From an uncultured Oscillospiraceae bacterium (GTDB taxonomy: Bacteria > Bacillota > Clostridia > Oscillospirales > Oscillospiraceae), in NCBI GenBank assembly GCA_947624985.1, contig CANQMO010000016.1:1-64000 (forward strand): a stretch of 64,000 nt of DNA. The letters run 5' to 3'. Every line of letters starts with the position of its first letter. Position 1 is the first letter of the stretch. The translations under genes and the position numbers were made by a program. The notes under the pieces were generated by a model. It worked only from the letters and a program-made list of their open reading frames with translations. It did not search any database and had not been told where the DNA came from. Shown one piece after another: positions 51,595 to 59,961 of the stretch.

Positions 51595-54165
51595 TCAACC
51601 TCCCAGTGCGAAGGGATTCAGTCCCGTGCGGTTTTTCTCCAGTCTGGCCTGGTCGATGACCTCCCGGAAGATGGTCCGCCCGTTCAGCCGGGCCACGAAG
51701 GCATAGCTGCCGCCCGGCGCGGACGGGGCCCGTCCGGCGCCCAGAAGCTGCCGGAGCTGCTCGGCCACGCTCCCCAGTCCCTGTACCGGGCCGTCCGCGT
51801 AGACCGCCCGGGGCGGGATGACCCCGCCGGAGGCCATTGCCGGGCAGGGCATGTCTGCGATGGCCAGCCCCAGCCGCTCCAGTGCCGGTGGTATCTGGCC
51901 CAGCCTTTGGGCGATATCCTCTGCCGCCTCCGCCAGGGGCCCGACGCCCATCTGCGCCGCGATCCGCTCGGCCACCCCGTCCATCCACCGGGTGTTCCGC
52001 TCCAGCGGGATGATGGCCTCCTTACCGGCCTCGCCGGCGCCGATGAGGGTGGCGCCGTCCACGATACCGCCCTTGGCGTACCAGCTCACGGAGAACCGGG
52101 GCACGCTGGGCGGCGAGATGGAAAACTTCCCGCTGACGGACAGGTGGGGCAGCTTCAGCTTTGGCAGGCTCCAGGAGAAGTTGAAGCATTTGCGGATCGA
52201 GTCCACAGCGTTCCTGACGGCCTCATAGGCCCCTCTCAGCTTCTCGCCGATACCGCCGGCAATACCGGAGAACACCTCCAGCGCCGCCCCCTTCGCGCTC
52301 TCCGCCTTCTGCACGATGACGGTGCGTATCTTTTCAAACGCGCCTGTTACCGCGTCCACCGCCCCGTTGGCCTTTCCCTCTATCAGCGAGCGTATGCCCT
52401 CGAATATCTCCTGCACCTTGTCCTTGATCTGCCGCAGCTTTTCCTGCACCTGGGCCCGCATTTTTTCAAAGCGCTCCGCCACGGTCTCGCCGGTGGTCTG
52501 CATGGTGGACCGGACGCGGTCCCGGATGGCGTTGAAGGCCGCCTCCACCGTATTGCGCAGATTCTGGGACCTGTCGCTCACCGACTTTTTCATGGTGTCC
52601 CACACCGTCAGCACATAGGTCTTGATGGCGTTCCATACGGTGACGGTCCCGGTCCTGATCTGCTCCCAGTGGCCCGCCACCGCCGCGACCAGCGCCGCCA
52701 CCGCCGCCGCTGCCAGGGGGATCCACGATCCGGTGAGAAGGCTCAGCGCGCCGCCCGCCGTCAGAAGTCCCGCCGTCAGGGTGGCCAGCGCCTCGCTGGA
52801 GATCTGGCCCGTCTCTATCCATTCCCGCAGCGCCACCGCGCACAGGGCCGCGCCGCCGGCAACAGCCGCGAACGCGCCCGCCACCGGTCCCGCCGCCACC
52901 GCCACGCCGCCGATGACCAGCGCCAGGCCGGCGAACATCTTCTTCACATTGGAAAGGTCTATGCCGTTGTTCCAGGCGTCCAGATATCCCTTCACCAGCA
53001 CCACCGCGCCGCCCACGGCCACAGCCAGGCCCAGCGCCGTTTTGAGGCTCGCGCCGAAGGCCCGGGCGATCTTCCAGGCCAGCACCGCCGCGCCCACGGC
53101 CTCCGCCACGGTGAGCAGATCGTCGAAGTGCTCCTTCAGCCAGTCCACCTTCTCCGCAAAGGCCTCGTCGATGGGCTGCTCCTCGAAGATAAATCCGCCG
53201 TCCCCGATATCCAGGCCGCCGCCTCCGCCGATACCGCCGCCACCGCCGCCGGCGCCGCCTCCGCCGGTGCCGCCGGTCTGTTCCTCCACCTTCCAGACGT
53301 TCAGCTCGTCCAGACCCGCGAAATTGTTTTTCGCGTCCTTGACGGCCTTGCCCACGTCGGATATGCTCCCGGCCGCTATGGTGGCCGCTCTGCCGGTGCT
53401 TGCGACGGCCGTCGCCGCGGACTTGCCGAAGGCGTCCGTCTGCACCGTGGCCACCTTCACGGCGGACGCGGCGGCGGAGATACCGGCGGTATAGCTGGCC
53501 GTCCCGGCCACCGCCCGGCGGTATGTGCCCTTGCCGCTCAGCACGGCGAAGAACATGGACACATAATTGGCCGCCGTGACCAGCATATTGCAGAGGCTGG
53601 AGAGGGACGGCGCCACGGCGGTAGCGATGGGCGCGAAAGCCGTCGCCAGCGCGCTACGCACACTGCCCAGGGCGCCGCGCAGGCCGGAAAGGGCCGTGGC
53701 GGCCTCGCTATCATACCGGGCCAGAGAGGTCACGCTCTCCTTCACCGTAGAGCCCAGGGCGGCGAACAGAGCCGCCAGCGCCTGGATGCCCAGACCGTAC
53801 CGGACTGTGCTCCCATAGCCGCCGGCCATGCCCGCCGCGAGCCCCGCCAGCATATACTCCGCCTCGTCCATGCCGTCCGCGGCCGTGCGCGTGCTCCTGC
53901 CCACGCTCTGAAGCCCCGCGTCCAGCTTTCGCGGCGCGCTTTTCTCCACGGTCTCGTCCACGCTCTCCACGCTCCTGGCAAGACCCGTCATTTCCCGCCG
54001 GGCGCCCTGTATGGACCGCATATCCCACGCGTTGGACGCGGCCTTTTGCAGCTTGGCCGCCGCCGCGCCGGCCCTTTTGCAACCGGCCTCGATGGCGTCG
54101 ACGCCCTGATCGACGCTGCCGGTCTCGAATCGTACCCTGATGATAACGGAACCGTCTTCCGCCAC
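51595..54165 (-). CDS. Phage tail tape measure protein
   Basis: 856 aa, the longest cassette gene. An N-terminal helical region, a Gly-rich break at about 295-320, two or three hydrophobic segments in the middle ([35 protein letters not shown]) and long amphipathic helices. Sets tail length and helps DNA passage. GTG start at 54165 follows GAGGGGTGA. The length would predict a tail of roughly 120-130 nm using the usual 0.15 nm per residue rule. Confidence 0.92.
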   Translation of the reverse strand: MAEDGSVIIRVRFETGSVDQGVDAIEAGCKRAGAAAAKLQKAASNAWDMRSIQGARREMTGLARSVESVDETVEKSAPRKLDAGLQSVGRSTRTAADGMDEAEYMLAGLAAGMAGGYGSTVRYGLGIQALAALFAALGSTVKESVTSLARYDSEAATALSGLRGALGSVRSALATAFAPIATAVAPSLSSLCNMLVTAANYVSMFFAVLSGKGTYRRAVAGTASYTAGISAAASAVKVATVQTDAFGKSAATAVASTGRAATIAAGSISDVGKAVKDAKNNFAGLDELNVWKVEEQTGGTGGGGAGGGGGGIGGGGGLDIGDGGFIFEEQPIDEAFAEKVDWLKEHFDDLLTVAEAVGAAVLAWKIARAFGASLKTALGLAVAVGGAVVLVKGYLDAWNNGIDLSNVKKMFAGLALVIGGVAVAAGPVAGAFAAVAGGAALCAVALREWIETGQISSEALATLTAGLLTAGGALSLLTGSWIPLAAAAVAALVAAVAGHWEQIRTGTVTVWNAIKTYVLTVWDTMKKSVSDRSQNLRNTVEAAFNAIRDRVRSTMQTTGETVAERFEKMRAQVQEKLRQIKDKVQEIFEGIRSLIEGKANGAVDAVTGAFEKIRTVIVQKAESAKGAALEVFSGIAGGIGEKLRGAYEAVRNAVDSIRKCFNFSWSLPKLKLPHLSVSGKFSISPPSVPRFSVSWYAKGGIVDGATLIGAGEAGKEAIIPLERNTRWMDGVAERIAAQMGVGPLAEAAEDIAQRLGQIPPALERLGLAIADMPCPAMASGGVIPPRAVYADGPVQGLGSVAEQLRQLLGAGRAPSAPGGSYAFVARLNGRTIFREVIDQARLEKNRTGLNPFALGG

Positions 54166-54178
54166 GCTCGCTCACCCC

Positions 54179-54742
54179 TCAAACAAACAGCTTTTGCAAT
54201 TCCTCCCGCCGGGCACTGTCCGCCGGCGTCTCTTTTTTGCGCAGATCTACCAGCGCCCGGTTCTCCTTGTAGAATTCCTGCTCGTACTTCTCCAGCTTTT
54301 TTCCCTTTGCCCGCTTCTGCCGCAGACCCAGCACCGTGGAAAAGAGGCTGTCGCCGATCTCCATGTACGCGCCCAGGAACGTCCACCAGTGCAGATAGGG
54401 CATGGCCCGGACCTCCTGCCCCAGCACCCGGTTCACCGCCGGGATGATGATGGGCCCGTCCTGTTCCCAGTCCACGGTCCGCGGCCGTCGGGCGCCGGGC
54501 CGTGCCGGGATGCCGCCGTCGATGAACGCCGCCGCCGCCGTCAGCGCCTGGCCGTGCTTTTCCGCCGGGATATCCTCCCAGCGCTCATACAGCACCCGCA
54601 GGCAGACGGCGCTCTTTTCGTCCGCCTCAAGCTCCGGGTCCGCAAAGACTCCCAGCAGATACAGCACGTCCCGATAATCCGTGCGGATGGGATAGCTCAC
54701 GCCGTCCACATCCAGCGACGTGGGCAGGCTCCATCCGTTCAT
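54179..54742 (-). CDS. Bacteriophage Gp15-family protein
   Basis: 187 aa. Pattern typical of Gp15 (YRDVLYLLGVFADPEL, WWTFLGAYMEIGDSLFSTVLGLRQKRAKGKKL). Occupies the gpGT-like tail-assembly chaperone position before the tape measure, overlapping the previous gene by four bases rather than through a frameshift. Confidence 0.88.
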   Translation of the reverse strand: MNGWSLPTSLDVDGVSYPIRTDYRDVLYLLGVFADPELEADEKSAVCLRVLYERWEDIPAEKHGQALTAAAAFIDGGIPARPGARRPRTVDWEQDGPIIIPAVNRVLGQEVRAMPYLHWWTFLGAYMEIGDSLFSTVLGLRQKRAKGKKLEKYEQEFYKENRALVDLRKKETPADSARREELQKLFV

Positions 54743-55185
54743 GCACGTCCGGCCTTGACGCCCGGGGCGCCTGCCGCGGCCTTTTTGATCCTGGCGAGCT
54801 TCTTATCCAGACGTTTCCGGGTGGTCTGCTCGATGAGCCTGCCCACGCCCTCCAGCACCTGCTCGAAGAAGAAGTCGCCGTTTTTGGTGGCGGTCAGCGG
54901 GCCGCACCGGCCAAAGAGGCCCTCGGAGACCTCGTAGCCCAGCAGGTAGTCGAACTGCCCGGCGATGTCGTCCGCCAGGGCGTTCATTTGTTTGATCTGC
55001 TGCTCGTCGTCCGCCTCCGTGTCGAAGGAGACGGCGTTGAAAAAGTCCACCACCGCGCCGTAGCGCTTGAGGATATTGGAGTCGGCGGGGTTGAATTGGA
55101 ACGAGCCCAGCGTTTCGCCCCGCTCGTCCTCCACCTCCACGGTGACCGCGCCTGTCTCCACCCGCAGCTTCATCACGTCAGCCAT
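54739..55185 (-). CDS. Phage tail assembly chaperone-like protein
   Basis: 148 aa. Beta N-terminus (LRVETGAVTVEVEDERGE) and helical C-terminus with a Lys/Arg/Ala-rich tail. Position between major tail protein and Gp15 fits the gpG-like chaperone. AGGAGG precedes ATG. Confidence 0.75.
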   Translation of the reverse strand: MADVMKLRVETGAVTVEVEDERGETLGSFQFNPADSNILKRYGAVVDFFNAVSFDTEADDEQQIKQMNALADDIAGQFDYLLGYEVSEGLFGRCGPLTATKNGDFFFEQVLEGVGRLIEQTTRKRLDKKLARIKKAAAGAPGVKAGRA

Positions 55186-55220
55186 GTCTCATTGCCTCCT
55201 GAAAAGAAAGATGTAAAGGC

Positions 55221-55250
55221 GTCCGGTCCCGGCCGTGGCCGGGACCGGAC
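55221..55250 (-). terminator. Strong hairpin after the major tail gene
   Basis: GTCCGGTCCCGGCC / GGCCGGGACCGGAC, 14-bp perfect arms. Without a clean T-run on the minus strand it may be an attenuator or RNA-stabilising hairpin keeping major tail mRNA levels high. Confidence 0.6.
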
Positions 55251-55262
55251 CGTTTCAGGGTC

Positions 55263-55769
55263 TCACGCCGCGGCGGTAAAGGCCGGATTGCCGGTCTTCA
55301 TGCTCTCGGCGGTGACGGTGCCCTCCAGGCACGCGCCGTCCTCGCTGACGTTGAAGGGGATATTCACGCCCTCGGTCCCGCCGCCGTAGCTGGTGGGCTT
55401 GACCATGACCTCCCGCAGCCAGGCCTTGTGGGTCTCGGCCTCGGTGTCCTCCACCAGCACCTCCAGCATCAGGGTCTTGCAGGCGTCGCCCTTCAGCCGG
55501 TTCATGGCGATGTCCCGGATCTTGGCATAGAGCTTCTTGTCGGGATCGGCGTAGAAGGGATCGGCGTCCATGCTGGGGGTGTAGCCGTTGTCCCTGGTCT
55601 TGGTCTGGCCCAGGATGTTTTTGACCTGCTCGGTGTCGGCGTTGAGTTCCACACTCATCTCCTCGATGTCGTCGCCGATGATCTCAAACTCAGCCTCCGC
55701 GGCCTGACCGACCTTGGTGTTGAACTTGGTGTCCAGATAGTGGCCCAGAGCCTCGCGTTCCAGTTTCAT
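55263..55769 (-). CDS. Phage major tail (tube) protein
   Basis: 168 aa. MKLEREALGHYLDTKFN; mixed beta profile (AEFEIIGDDIEEMSVELNAD, VNIPFNVSEDGACLEGTVT) typical of siphophage tube proteins. ATG 55769 follows GGAGG. The strong hairpin directly downstream fits a highly expressed structural gene. Confidence 0.85.
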   Translation of the reverse strand: MKLEREALGHYLDTKFNTKVGQAAEAEFEIIGDDIEEMSVELNADTEQVKNILGQTKTRDNGYTPSMDADPFYADPDKKLYAKIRDIAMNRLKGDACKTLMLEVLVEDTEAETHKAWLREVMVKPTSYGGGTEGVNIPFNVSEDGACLEGTVTAESMKTGNPAFTAAA

Positions 55770-55790
55770 AGAAATGACCTCCAAAAAGTA

Positions 55791-56300
55791 TTAAAAGATA
55801 TTTTCATACCGGGCGGCGAACTCCGCCGCCCATGTCTCGACCTGATGGTCGTCCCGCTCGCAGAGGTAAGCCGGCGCCTGGATGGAGAAGTCCAGCAGCT
55901 TTCTGCCGCCGGTGAGAGCGGGATACGCCTCCAACCGGTGCCGCTGCCCCAGCAGCGCGACGCTCTGCCGGCCCAGCCACCGGCCCAGGGCGTCCAGCCG
56001 CTCCTTGGCGGAGGCTCTGTCCGCCTCGCCCAGCCCGCCGTGCCGGTACACCACCACGAAGGGATACCGGCACACCTGCCGGACCCGGCCCGTGACGCTT
56101 TTGCGCTCCGACTCCACCACCGCGCCGGTGCCGGGGTACATGGCCATGCCCCCTGTCTGGCGCAATGTGGCGAAGGCGATCTTCTCTCCCTCGTCCAGCC
56201 CGGGGAACCGGTTCAAAAGCGCGCGGATAGCCTCCGTCAGGGCCTCAAAGCCCTCCACGTCGTATTTGATGTTTTCCTTTTTCTCGTCCATGTCGCTCAC
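55791..56300 (-). CDS. Phage minor capsid / tail-terminator protein
   Basis: 169 aa. VEGFEALTEAIRALLNRF start, central SVTGRVRQVCRYPFVVVYR. Position and size match the third minor capsid protein (tail terminator-like) of A118-type phages. GTG start overlaps the previous stop (GTGA). Confidence 0.75.
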   Translation of the reverse strand: MSDMDEKKENIKYDVEGFEALTEAIRALLNRFPGLDEGEKIAFATLRQTGGMAMYPGTGAVVESERKSVTGRVRQVCRYPFVVVYRHGGLGEADRASAKERLDALGRWLGRQSVALLGQRHRLEAYPALTGGRKLLDFSIQAPAYLCERDDHQVETWAAEFAARYENIF

Positions 56301-56770
56301 TTGCCGTCCAAAATGTCCTGTACCTCATCCACCCAGCTTTGCAGCCGCCGGCTCTTGGCCGCCTCGAACCAGGCGGGCCGGGCTCCGGCGGCGCTGTAAT
56401 GCAGGGGCCTGCCGGAGGGGACCAGCGACGCGCCCCGGCGGAAGCGGGGCCCCACACCGGGGATGACCATAGGGCCTTTGCCTGTGGCGGCGTCCACCAT
56501 GGACACGCCGCGGTACAGATACGAGCCCATGGGCCCCACGCCGGCATAGATCTGGCCGGAGCCCATGAGCCCCGCGTTGGCCGCCGCGGTCCTCTGCCGG
56601 AAAGCGCCCGTGCGCCCCGGCATATAGGGCAGCATGTCCTCCGCCGCCCGCCGGTGAAGCTGTTCAAAGGCCCGGGTGGCCCGGACCGAAGGCCGGACCA
56701 TGGACAGGTGCGCCTCCACATTTTCCTCTTTCAGGGAAAAGCCCTTGAACCGTATGGTCAGTCCTCCCAT
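56297..56770 (-). CDS. Phage minor capsid protein 2 (head-tail joining)
   Basis: 157 aa. Pattern ATRAFEQLHRRAAEDMLPYMP, TGAFRQRTAAANAG, GSYLYRGVSMVDAATGK matches the Minor_capsid_2 family, thought to close the head-tail interface. ATG 56770 is 6 bp after the previous stop. Confidence 0.85.
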   Translation of the reverse strand: MGGLTIRFKGFSLKEENVEAHLSMVRPSVRATRAFEQLHRRAAEDMLPYMPGRTGAFRQRTAAANAGLMGSGQIYAGVGPMGSYLYRGVSMVDAATGKGPMVIPGVGPRFRRGASLVPSGRPLHYSAAGARPAWFEAAKSRRLQSWVDEVQDILDGK

Positions 56771-56776
56771 GTCCCA

Positions 56777-57220
56777 TCACCTTCCTGTCACCTCGAAGTG
56801 GGGCAGCGCGTTGTAGCGATGTACGCCGGACACGGCGAACACCCCGTCCCAGGTCCGGCACAAATGGTCGTAAAACCCGCCGGGCCATCCGCTGTCGTCC
56901 ACCGGCTCCTGCTCCGGCCACCGGCCATGCAGGAAGAAGTCGAAATCCTCCCCGTCTGCGAAGGTCACATACAGCTCCGGCTGCTCCACCCGCTGCCACA
57001 TCTTCGGCGGCAGATAGAGCTTTCCGGCCACCAGTGCCGTGCCCTCCGTAGACACATAGGGGACAAGGACCGTAGCCCTGTCGTCCCGTTTCCAGCCATA
57101 GCCGCTCGGCGCGGGAGCGGCGTCCCAGCTGAACTGGACGCCCTCCGCCACGGTGGGATACCACACCGTGCCCTCCCGGGTGATCTTCCGGTTAAAAATA
57201 GTTATCGTGTCGTTGTACAT
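56777..57220 (-). CDS. Phage head-tail connector / minor capsid protein (DUF6751-like)
   Basis: 147 aa beta-rich protein (TITIFNRKITREGTVWYPTV, RATVLVPYVSTEG). Position after the gp6-like connector gene and size suggest a head completion protein. Preceded by a hairpin and AGGAGG. Confidence 0.7.
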   Translation of the reverse strand: MYNDTITIFNRKITREGTVWYPTVAEGVQFSWDAAPAPSGYGWKRDDRATVLVPYVSTEGTALVAGKLYLPPKMWQRVEQPELYVTFADGEDFDFFLHGRWPEQEPVDDSGWPGGFYDHLCRTWDGVFAVSGVHRYNALPHFEVTGR

Positions 57221-57238
57221 ATTCGCCTCCTTCTGGGG

Positions 57239-57273
57239 CCCCGCGGGAAACCAGCGAAGCGTTTCCCGTGGGG
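57239..57273 (-). repeat. Hairpin between connector genes
   Basis: CCCCGCGGGAAAC / GTTTCCCGTGGGG with a short CAGCGAAGC loop, just before the ribosome binding site of the next gene on the minus strand. No T-run; likely an RNA-processing or stability element rather than a terminator. Confidence 0.5.
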
Positions 57274-57289
57274 AGAAGAAAAGCCCGGC

Positions 57290-57745
57290 CTATGCCGGCG
57301 AGCTTCGACGGGGATACCGTCCCATGTACAGCAGATGGACGCCGTTGGCGTCCGGCACGCCGGAGAGATACTCTCTCACCGTGTCCGCGTACATGGCCTC
57401 CCGCTGGGAGCGGGACAGCCCCGCGGACGGGGGCGCGGCGAAGCTGACGCTCTCGCTGCCCGCCGTGATCGCCGTCGCCACCCGGGGCGTGACGGTCCCG
57501 TCCTTTTGGTTGACATAACTTTCTTCCTGCTCCGCCCGCCACAGCATTCTGACCAGCGCCGCCTCACAGCGGGCCACCGCCAGGGCGGCGGAGGGCTCCG
57601 TCGGGGGCGCGGCGGAGAGCTTGTGCACGCCGTCCACGCCGGTCGTGGCCCGGTCCATGATCCGCCGGGCCTCCCAGTCGAACTGCTCGAACCGGCTCTC
57701 CTCCGGTCCCTCCGGGTACAGGGCCGCGTACTCGCCGTATTCCAT
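57290..57745 (-). CDS. Phage head-tail connector protein (gp6-like)
   Basis: 151 aa, mostly helical (FEQFDWEARRIMDRATTGVD, CEAALVRMLWRAEQEESYV, REAMYADTVREYLSG). ATG overlaps the capsid stop by one base (TGATG), which suggests translational coupling to the capsid gene. Confidence 0.75.
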   Translation of the reverse strand: MEYGEYAALYPEGPEESRFEQFDWEARRIMDRATTGVDGVHKLSAAPPTEPSAALAVARCEAALVRMLWRAEQEESYVNQKDGTVTPRVATAITAGSESVSFAAPPSAGLSRSQREAMYADTVREYLSGVPDANGVHLLYMGRYPRRSSPA

Positions 57746-58608
57746 CACGCGCCCGCGCCGATGGTAGCCACCACGATGCCGTCCAGCTTCTCGGCCAGCA
57801 TCTGCATGCCGCAAACCACCGTGTCGGACGCGGTCATGTTGGTGTAGTCGGCCTGCTCGTGGATACCGATGTAGCCGGTATCGTCGGAAGTGAAGTCGAA
57901 GGCCTCGTTCAGATCGCCGCCGCCCACGGGGATGTAGTACAGGACCAGATTGTCCTTGGCGGTGGCGTAGATCTTGCCCTTGGGCACGGAGCTGTTGAGG
58001 ATCACGGTGCCCAGGCCCATGAAATTCTCCACATAGCTGAGCCCGAAGGCGGCCTGGATGGAGACGGGGGCGCCGGCCAGATAATCGGCCACGTTCAGGG
58101 GGTTCATGAAGTACACGCAGGGCACGCCGTCGTCGTCGAACAGCACCTGCAGCTGGCCCCATGCCTGGGCCAGCGCGGCCTGGAACGTGTCGCCCTGGGC
58201 GGTACCGGTGCCGGTGGCCAGAAAGTCGAAGAAGTCCTTGCGGACGCTCTTTTGCACATCCTTGAGCATCTCGTCGGTGATCATGTCCACCGCCTGATCG
58301 TAGCCCCGGTCGATGATGGCCTCGGCGGACGCGGCCTTGCGCCACTTTTTCAGCACGATCTCCTTGCAGGCCACGGCCTCGGTCTCATACTGGCTCAGGG
58401 GAATGGTCTCGCCCTCGGCCACGGCGCCGCTGGCCAGCGTGCCGGTGGTCTTATAGGACTTCAGGACCGCGCCCGCCTGCTTGGGCACCTTACGGGTCAC
58501 GCCGATGGCCTCCATGAGCTTGGCGATGGACCCGGCGAAGGCGCTCACGAACTCGATCTCCCGCACCCGGGACAGGTCTTCCGTCACGATGATGTTCTCG
58601 TCTGCCAT
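57745..58608 (-). CDS. Phage major capsid protein
   Basis: 287 aa. HK97-like pattern with an N-arm (EIEFVSAFAGSIAKLMEAIG), spine region (CKEIVLKKWRKAASAEAIID) and central FDDDGVPCVYFMNPLNVADYL. It follows a separate scaffold gene; no maturation protease is encoded. ATG follows a GGAGAAT site. Confidence 0.92.
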   Translation of the reverse strand: MADENIIVTEDLSRVREIEFVSAFAGSIAKLMEAIGVTRKVPKQAGAVLKSYKTTGTLASGAVAEGETIPLSQYETEAVACKEIVLKKWRKAASAEAIIDRGYDQAVDMITDEMLKDVQKSVRKDFFDFLATGTGTAQGDTFQAALAQAWGQLQVLFDDDGVPCVYFMNPLNVADYLAGAPVSIQAAFGLSYVENFMGLGTVILNSSVPKGKIYATAKDNLVLYYIPVGGGDLNEAFDFTSDDTGYIGIHEQADYTNMTASDTVVCGMQMLAEKLDGIVVATIGAGA

Positions 58609-58611
58609 GAT

Positions 58612-58989
58612 TCAATTCTCCTTTTCAAATAAGTCTAGATTTTGTGCGATGGCGGCCCGGCGGAGCTTCCGGTCCCGGATGGCCATGATCTGTTCCCGGC
58701 TCATCCTGGTACCGTCCCCGCCGTCCATCCTGGCGGTGAAACGCGCCCGCCCGGCGGCCTGGGCCCGGACATACTCGTCTGGGTCAAATCCCTCCGGCAG
58801 CTTCTGCACCACGCTCTCGGCGGTCTCGGCCCTGCTCTTCCAGCCGTCTCTTTCGCTGGTCAGAGCGCCGATCTGCGCCTCCAGCGCCTGCTTGACCTTG
58901 CCGTGTTCAGCCATGATGGCCTCCACAGCCTCCTTCGAGAGCCTGGCGCCGTCGCCCAGGTCCAGCGTCTCCAGAAAATCGCGTCTCAT
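58612..58989 (-). CDS. Phage scaffolding protein (GP20-like)
   Basis: 125 aa. MRRDFLETLDLG start, a coiled-coil centre (KQALEAQIGALTSERDGWKS) and a basic C-terminus. Directs capsid assembly with the next gene. ATG 58989 follows GGGAGGAAGG; the longer in-frame upstream reading is not supported. Confidence 0.88.
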   Translation of the reverse strand: MRRDFLETLDLGDGARLSKEAVEAIMAEHGKVKQALEAQIGALTSERDGWKSRAETAESVVQKLPEGFDPDEYVRAQAAGRARFTARMDGGDGTRMSREQIMAIRDRKLRRAAIAQNLDLFEKEN

Positions 58990-59320
58990 ATGTTGTATCC
59001 TTCCTCCCGCTCCGCTGTTTACCGCCGGCGCACCGGCGGCTTTCCGGAGGGTGCGGCCCCCCGCTTGCGGGTCTGCCTGTTCCGCCCGGCAGCCAGCGAA
59101 ATTGGGTATGAAAAAAGCACGGTGCAAAACGCACTGTGCTTTCGTCAACTGGTATTTGGTTTATGAGAAAGGGGACCATGTTTCCATGATCCCCCGGTCG
59201 GTTGGGCTTTGGCGGGCGTCGCCTCTCCCGCATCTCTCGGGTTTCCCCTGTCATACCATCGGCGTGTGGTCGCAACGAACTTTACCACCTCAAAGCCCTT
59301 CTTATCCTATGCATATTTTA
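58990..59320. other. Gene-free stretch between nuclease and scaffold genes
   Basis: About 330 bases without a convincing gene, unusual in an otherwise packed cassette. It holds a terminator (59114-59142) and an imperfect palindrome GGGGACCATG / CATGATCCCC (59173-59194). It may be the scar of a lost gene. Confidence 0.6.
59114..59142 (-). terminator. Terminator inside the phage cassette
   Basis: On the minus strand AAAGCACAGTGC, loop GTTTT, GCACCGTGCTTT followed by TTT. It would end transcription arriving from terminase, portal and nuclease genes before the scaffold gene. Confidence 0.7.
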
Positions 59321-59902
59321 TCACTTCTTATCACGTCTGTAAAGAATTTTCTTATTCTTCTCGTAGTTTCTCCACCGGCTCTCACTTATCGTCCACGCCG
59401 AAAGAATAGAATTCTTATACCCTTTTCGATCTTTTGATGTCAAAAGCCTCAAAACGACCTGAACACGCTCATTGTCCTCCATGAAGCGCTTTAAAAGTAG
59501 TCCAGTATCCTCCGGACTTTTTGAGTCGGCCATAATGTAGTCTGGGTCCTTTAAAACGCCTTCTAGGTACTGGTACACTTTTTCGTACTCGCCTGGATGA
59601 TGACTTTCTATGTGCCCAATCCGCTCGTCAGTGATAATGACCTCATCAGTTTGGATGTCATCTGTCATGCATTTATATAATTCTCTGTCGATGTGCCCCA
59701 CTGTATGCACGTCCGGCTTCTCTCCTGGCTGTACTTTTTTGTCGATTATAGCCGTTTTCTGCGAGGCTGTCAACTCCGCGGCCTTTGCTGCGGTGCGGGC
59801 CGCGCCGGCGGCTGCCGCTGCCTGTTTCCGGTCCCAGCCGGCGATATGCAGCCGTTCGCTCTGTGTCTTGGCTGGTCCTGTATCTCTCATCGCTCCGGGC
59901 AA
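59321..59902 (-). CDS. PBECR-type phage nuclease/toxin-domain protein
   Basis: 193 aa from TTG 59902 (ATG at 59890 also possible). The C-terminal 120 residues (DEVIITDERIGHIESHHPGEYEKV ... RRNYEKNKKILYRRD is interrupted in this description) match the barnase/EndoU/colicin-D-like PBECR domains that are usually fused to MuF head proteins in clostridial phages; catalytic candidates are the HxxxxHPG histidines. No MuF domain is present. In-frame codons upstream (PEYKRRVAEGSEK) may be the remnant start of such a protein. The gene is strikingly AT-rich. An antitoxin was not seen. Confidence 0.75.
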   Translation of the reverse strand: MPGAMRDTGPAKTQSERLHIAGWDRKQAAAAAGAARTAAKAAELTASQKTAIIDKKVQPGEKPDVHTVGHIDRELYKCMTDDIQTDEVIITDERIGHIESHHPGEYEKVYQYLEGVLKDPDYIMADSKSPEDTGLLLKRFMEDNERVQVVLRLLTSKDRKGYKNSILSAWTISESRWRNYEKNKKILYRRDKK

Positions 59903-59961
59903 GGGAAGCGATTTCTCGCTCCCCTCCGCAACGCGCCGTTTGTATTCAGGCGTCCGCGTTG

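Noticed and set aside
51469-54447. Plus-strand ORF of 992 codons opposite the tape measure gene
   Set aside because: GC-driven shadow; all phage genes lie on the minus strand with coupled starts and stops.
59060-59275. Possible small protein in the gap of the phage cassette (reading FLINQIPVDESTVRF)
   Set aside because: Looks peptide-like for a short stretch but includes the terminator hairpin, lacks a good RBS and runs out of frame into the scaffold gene.
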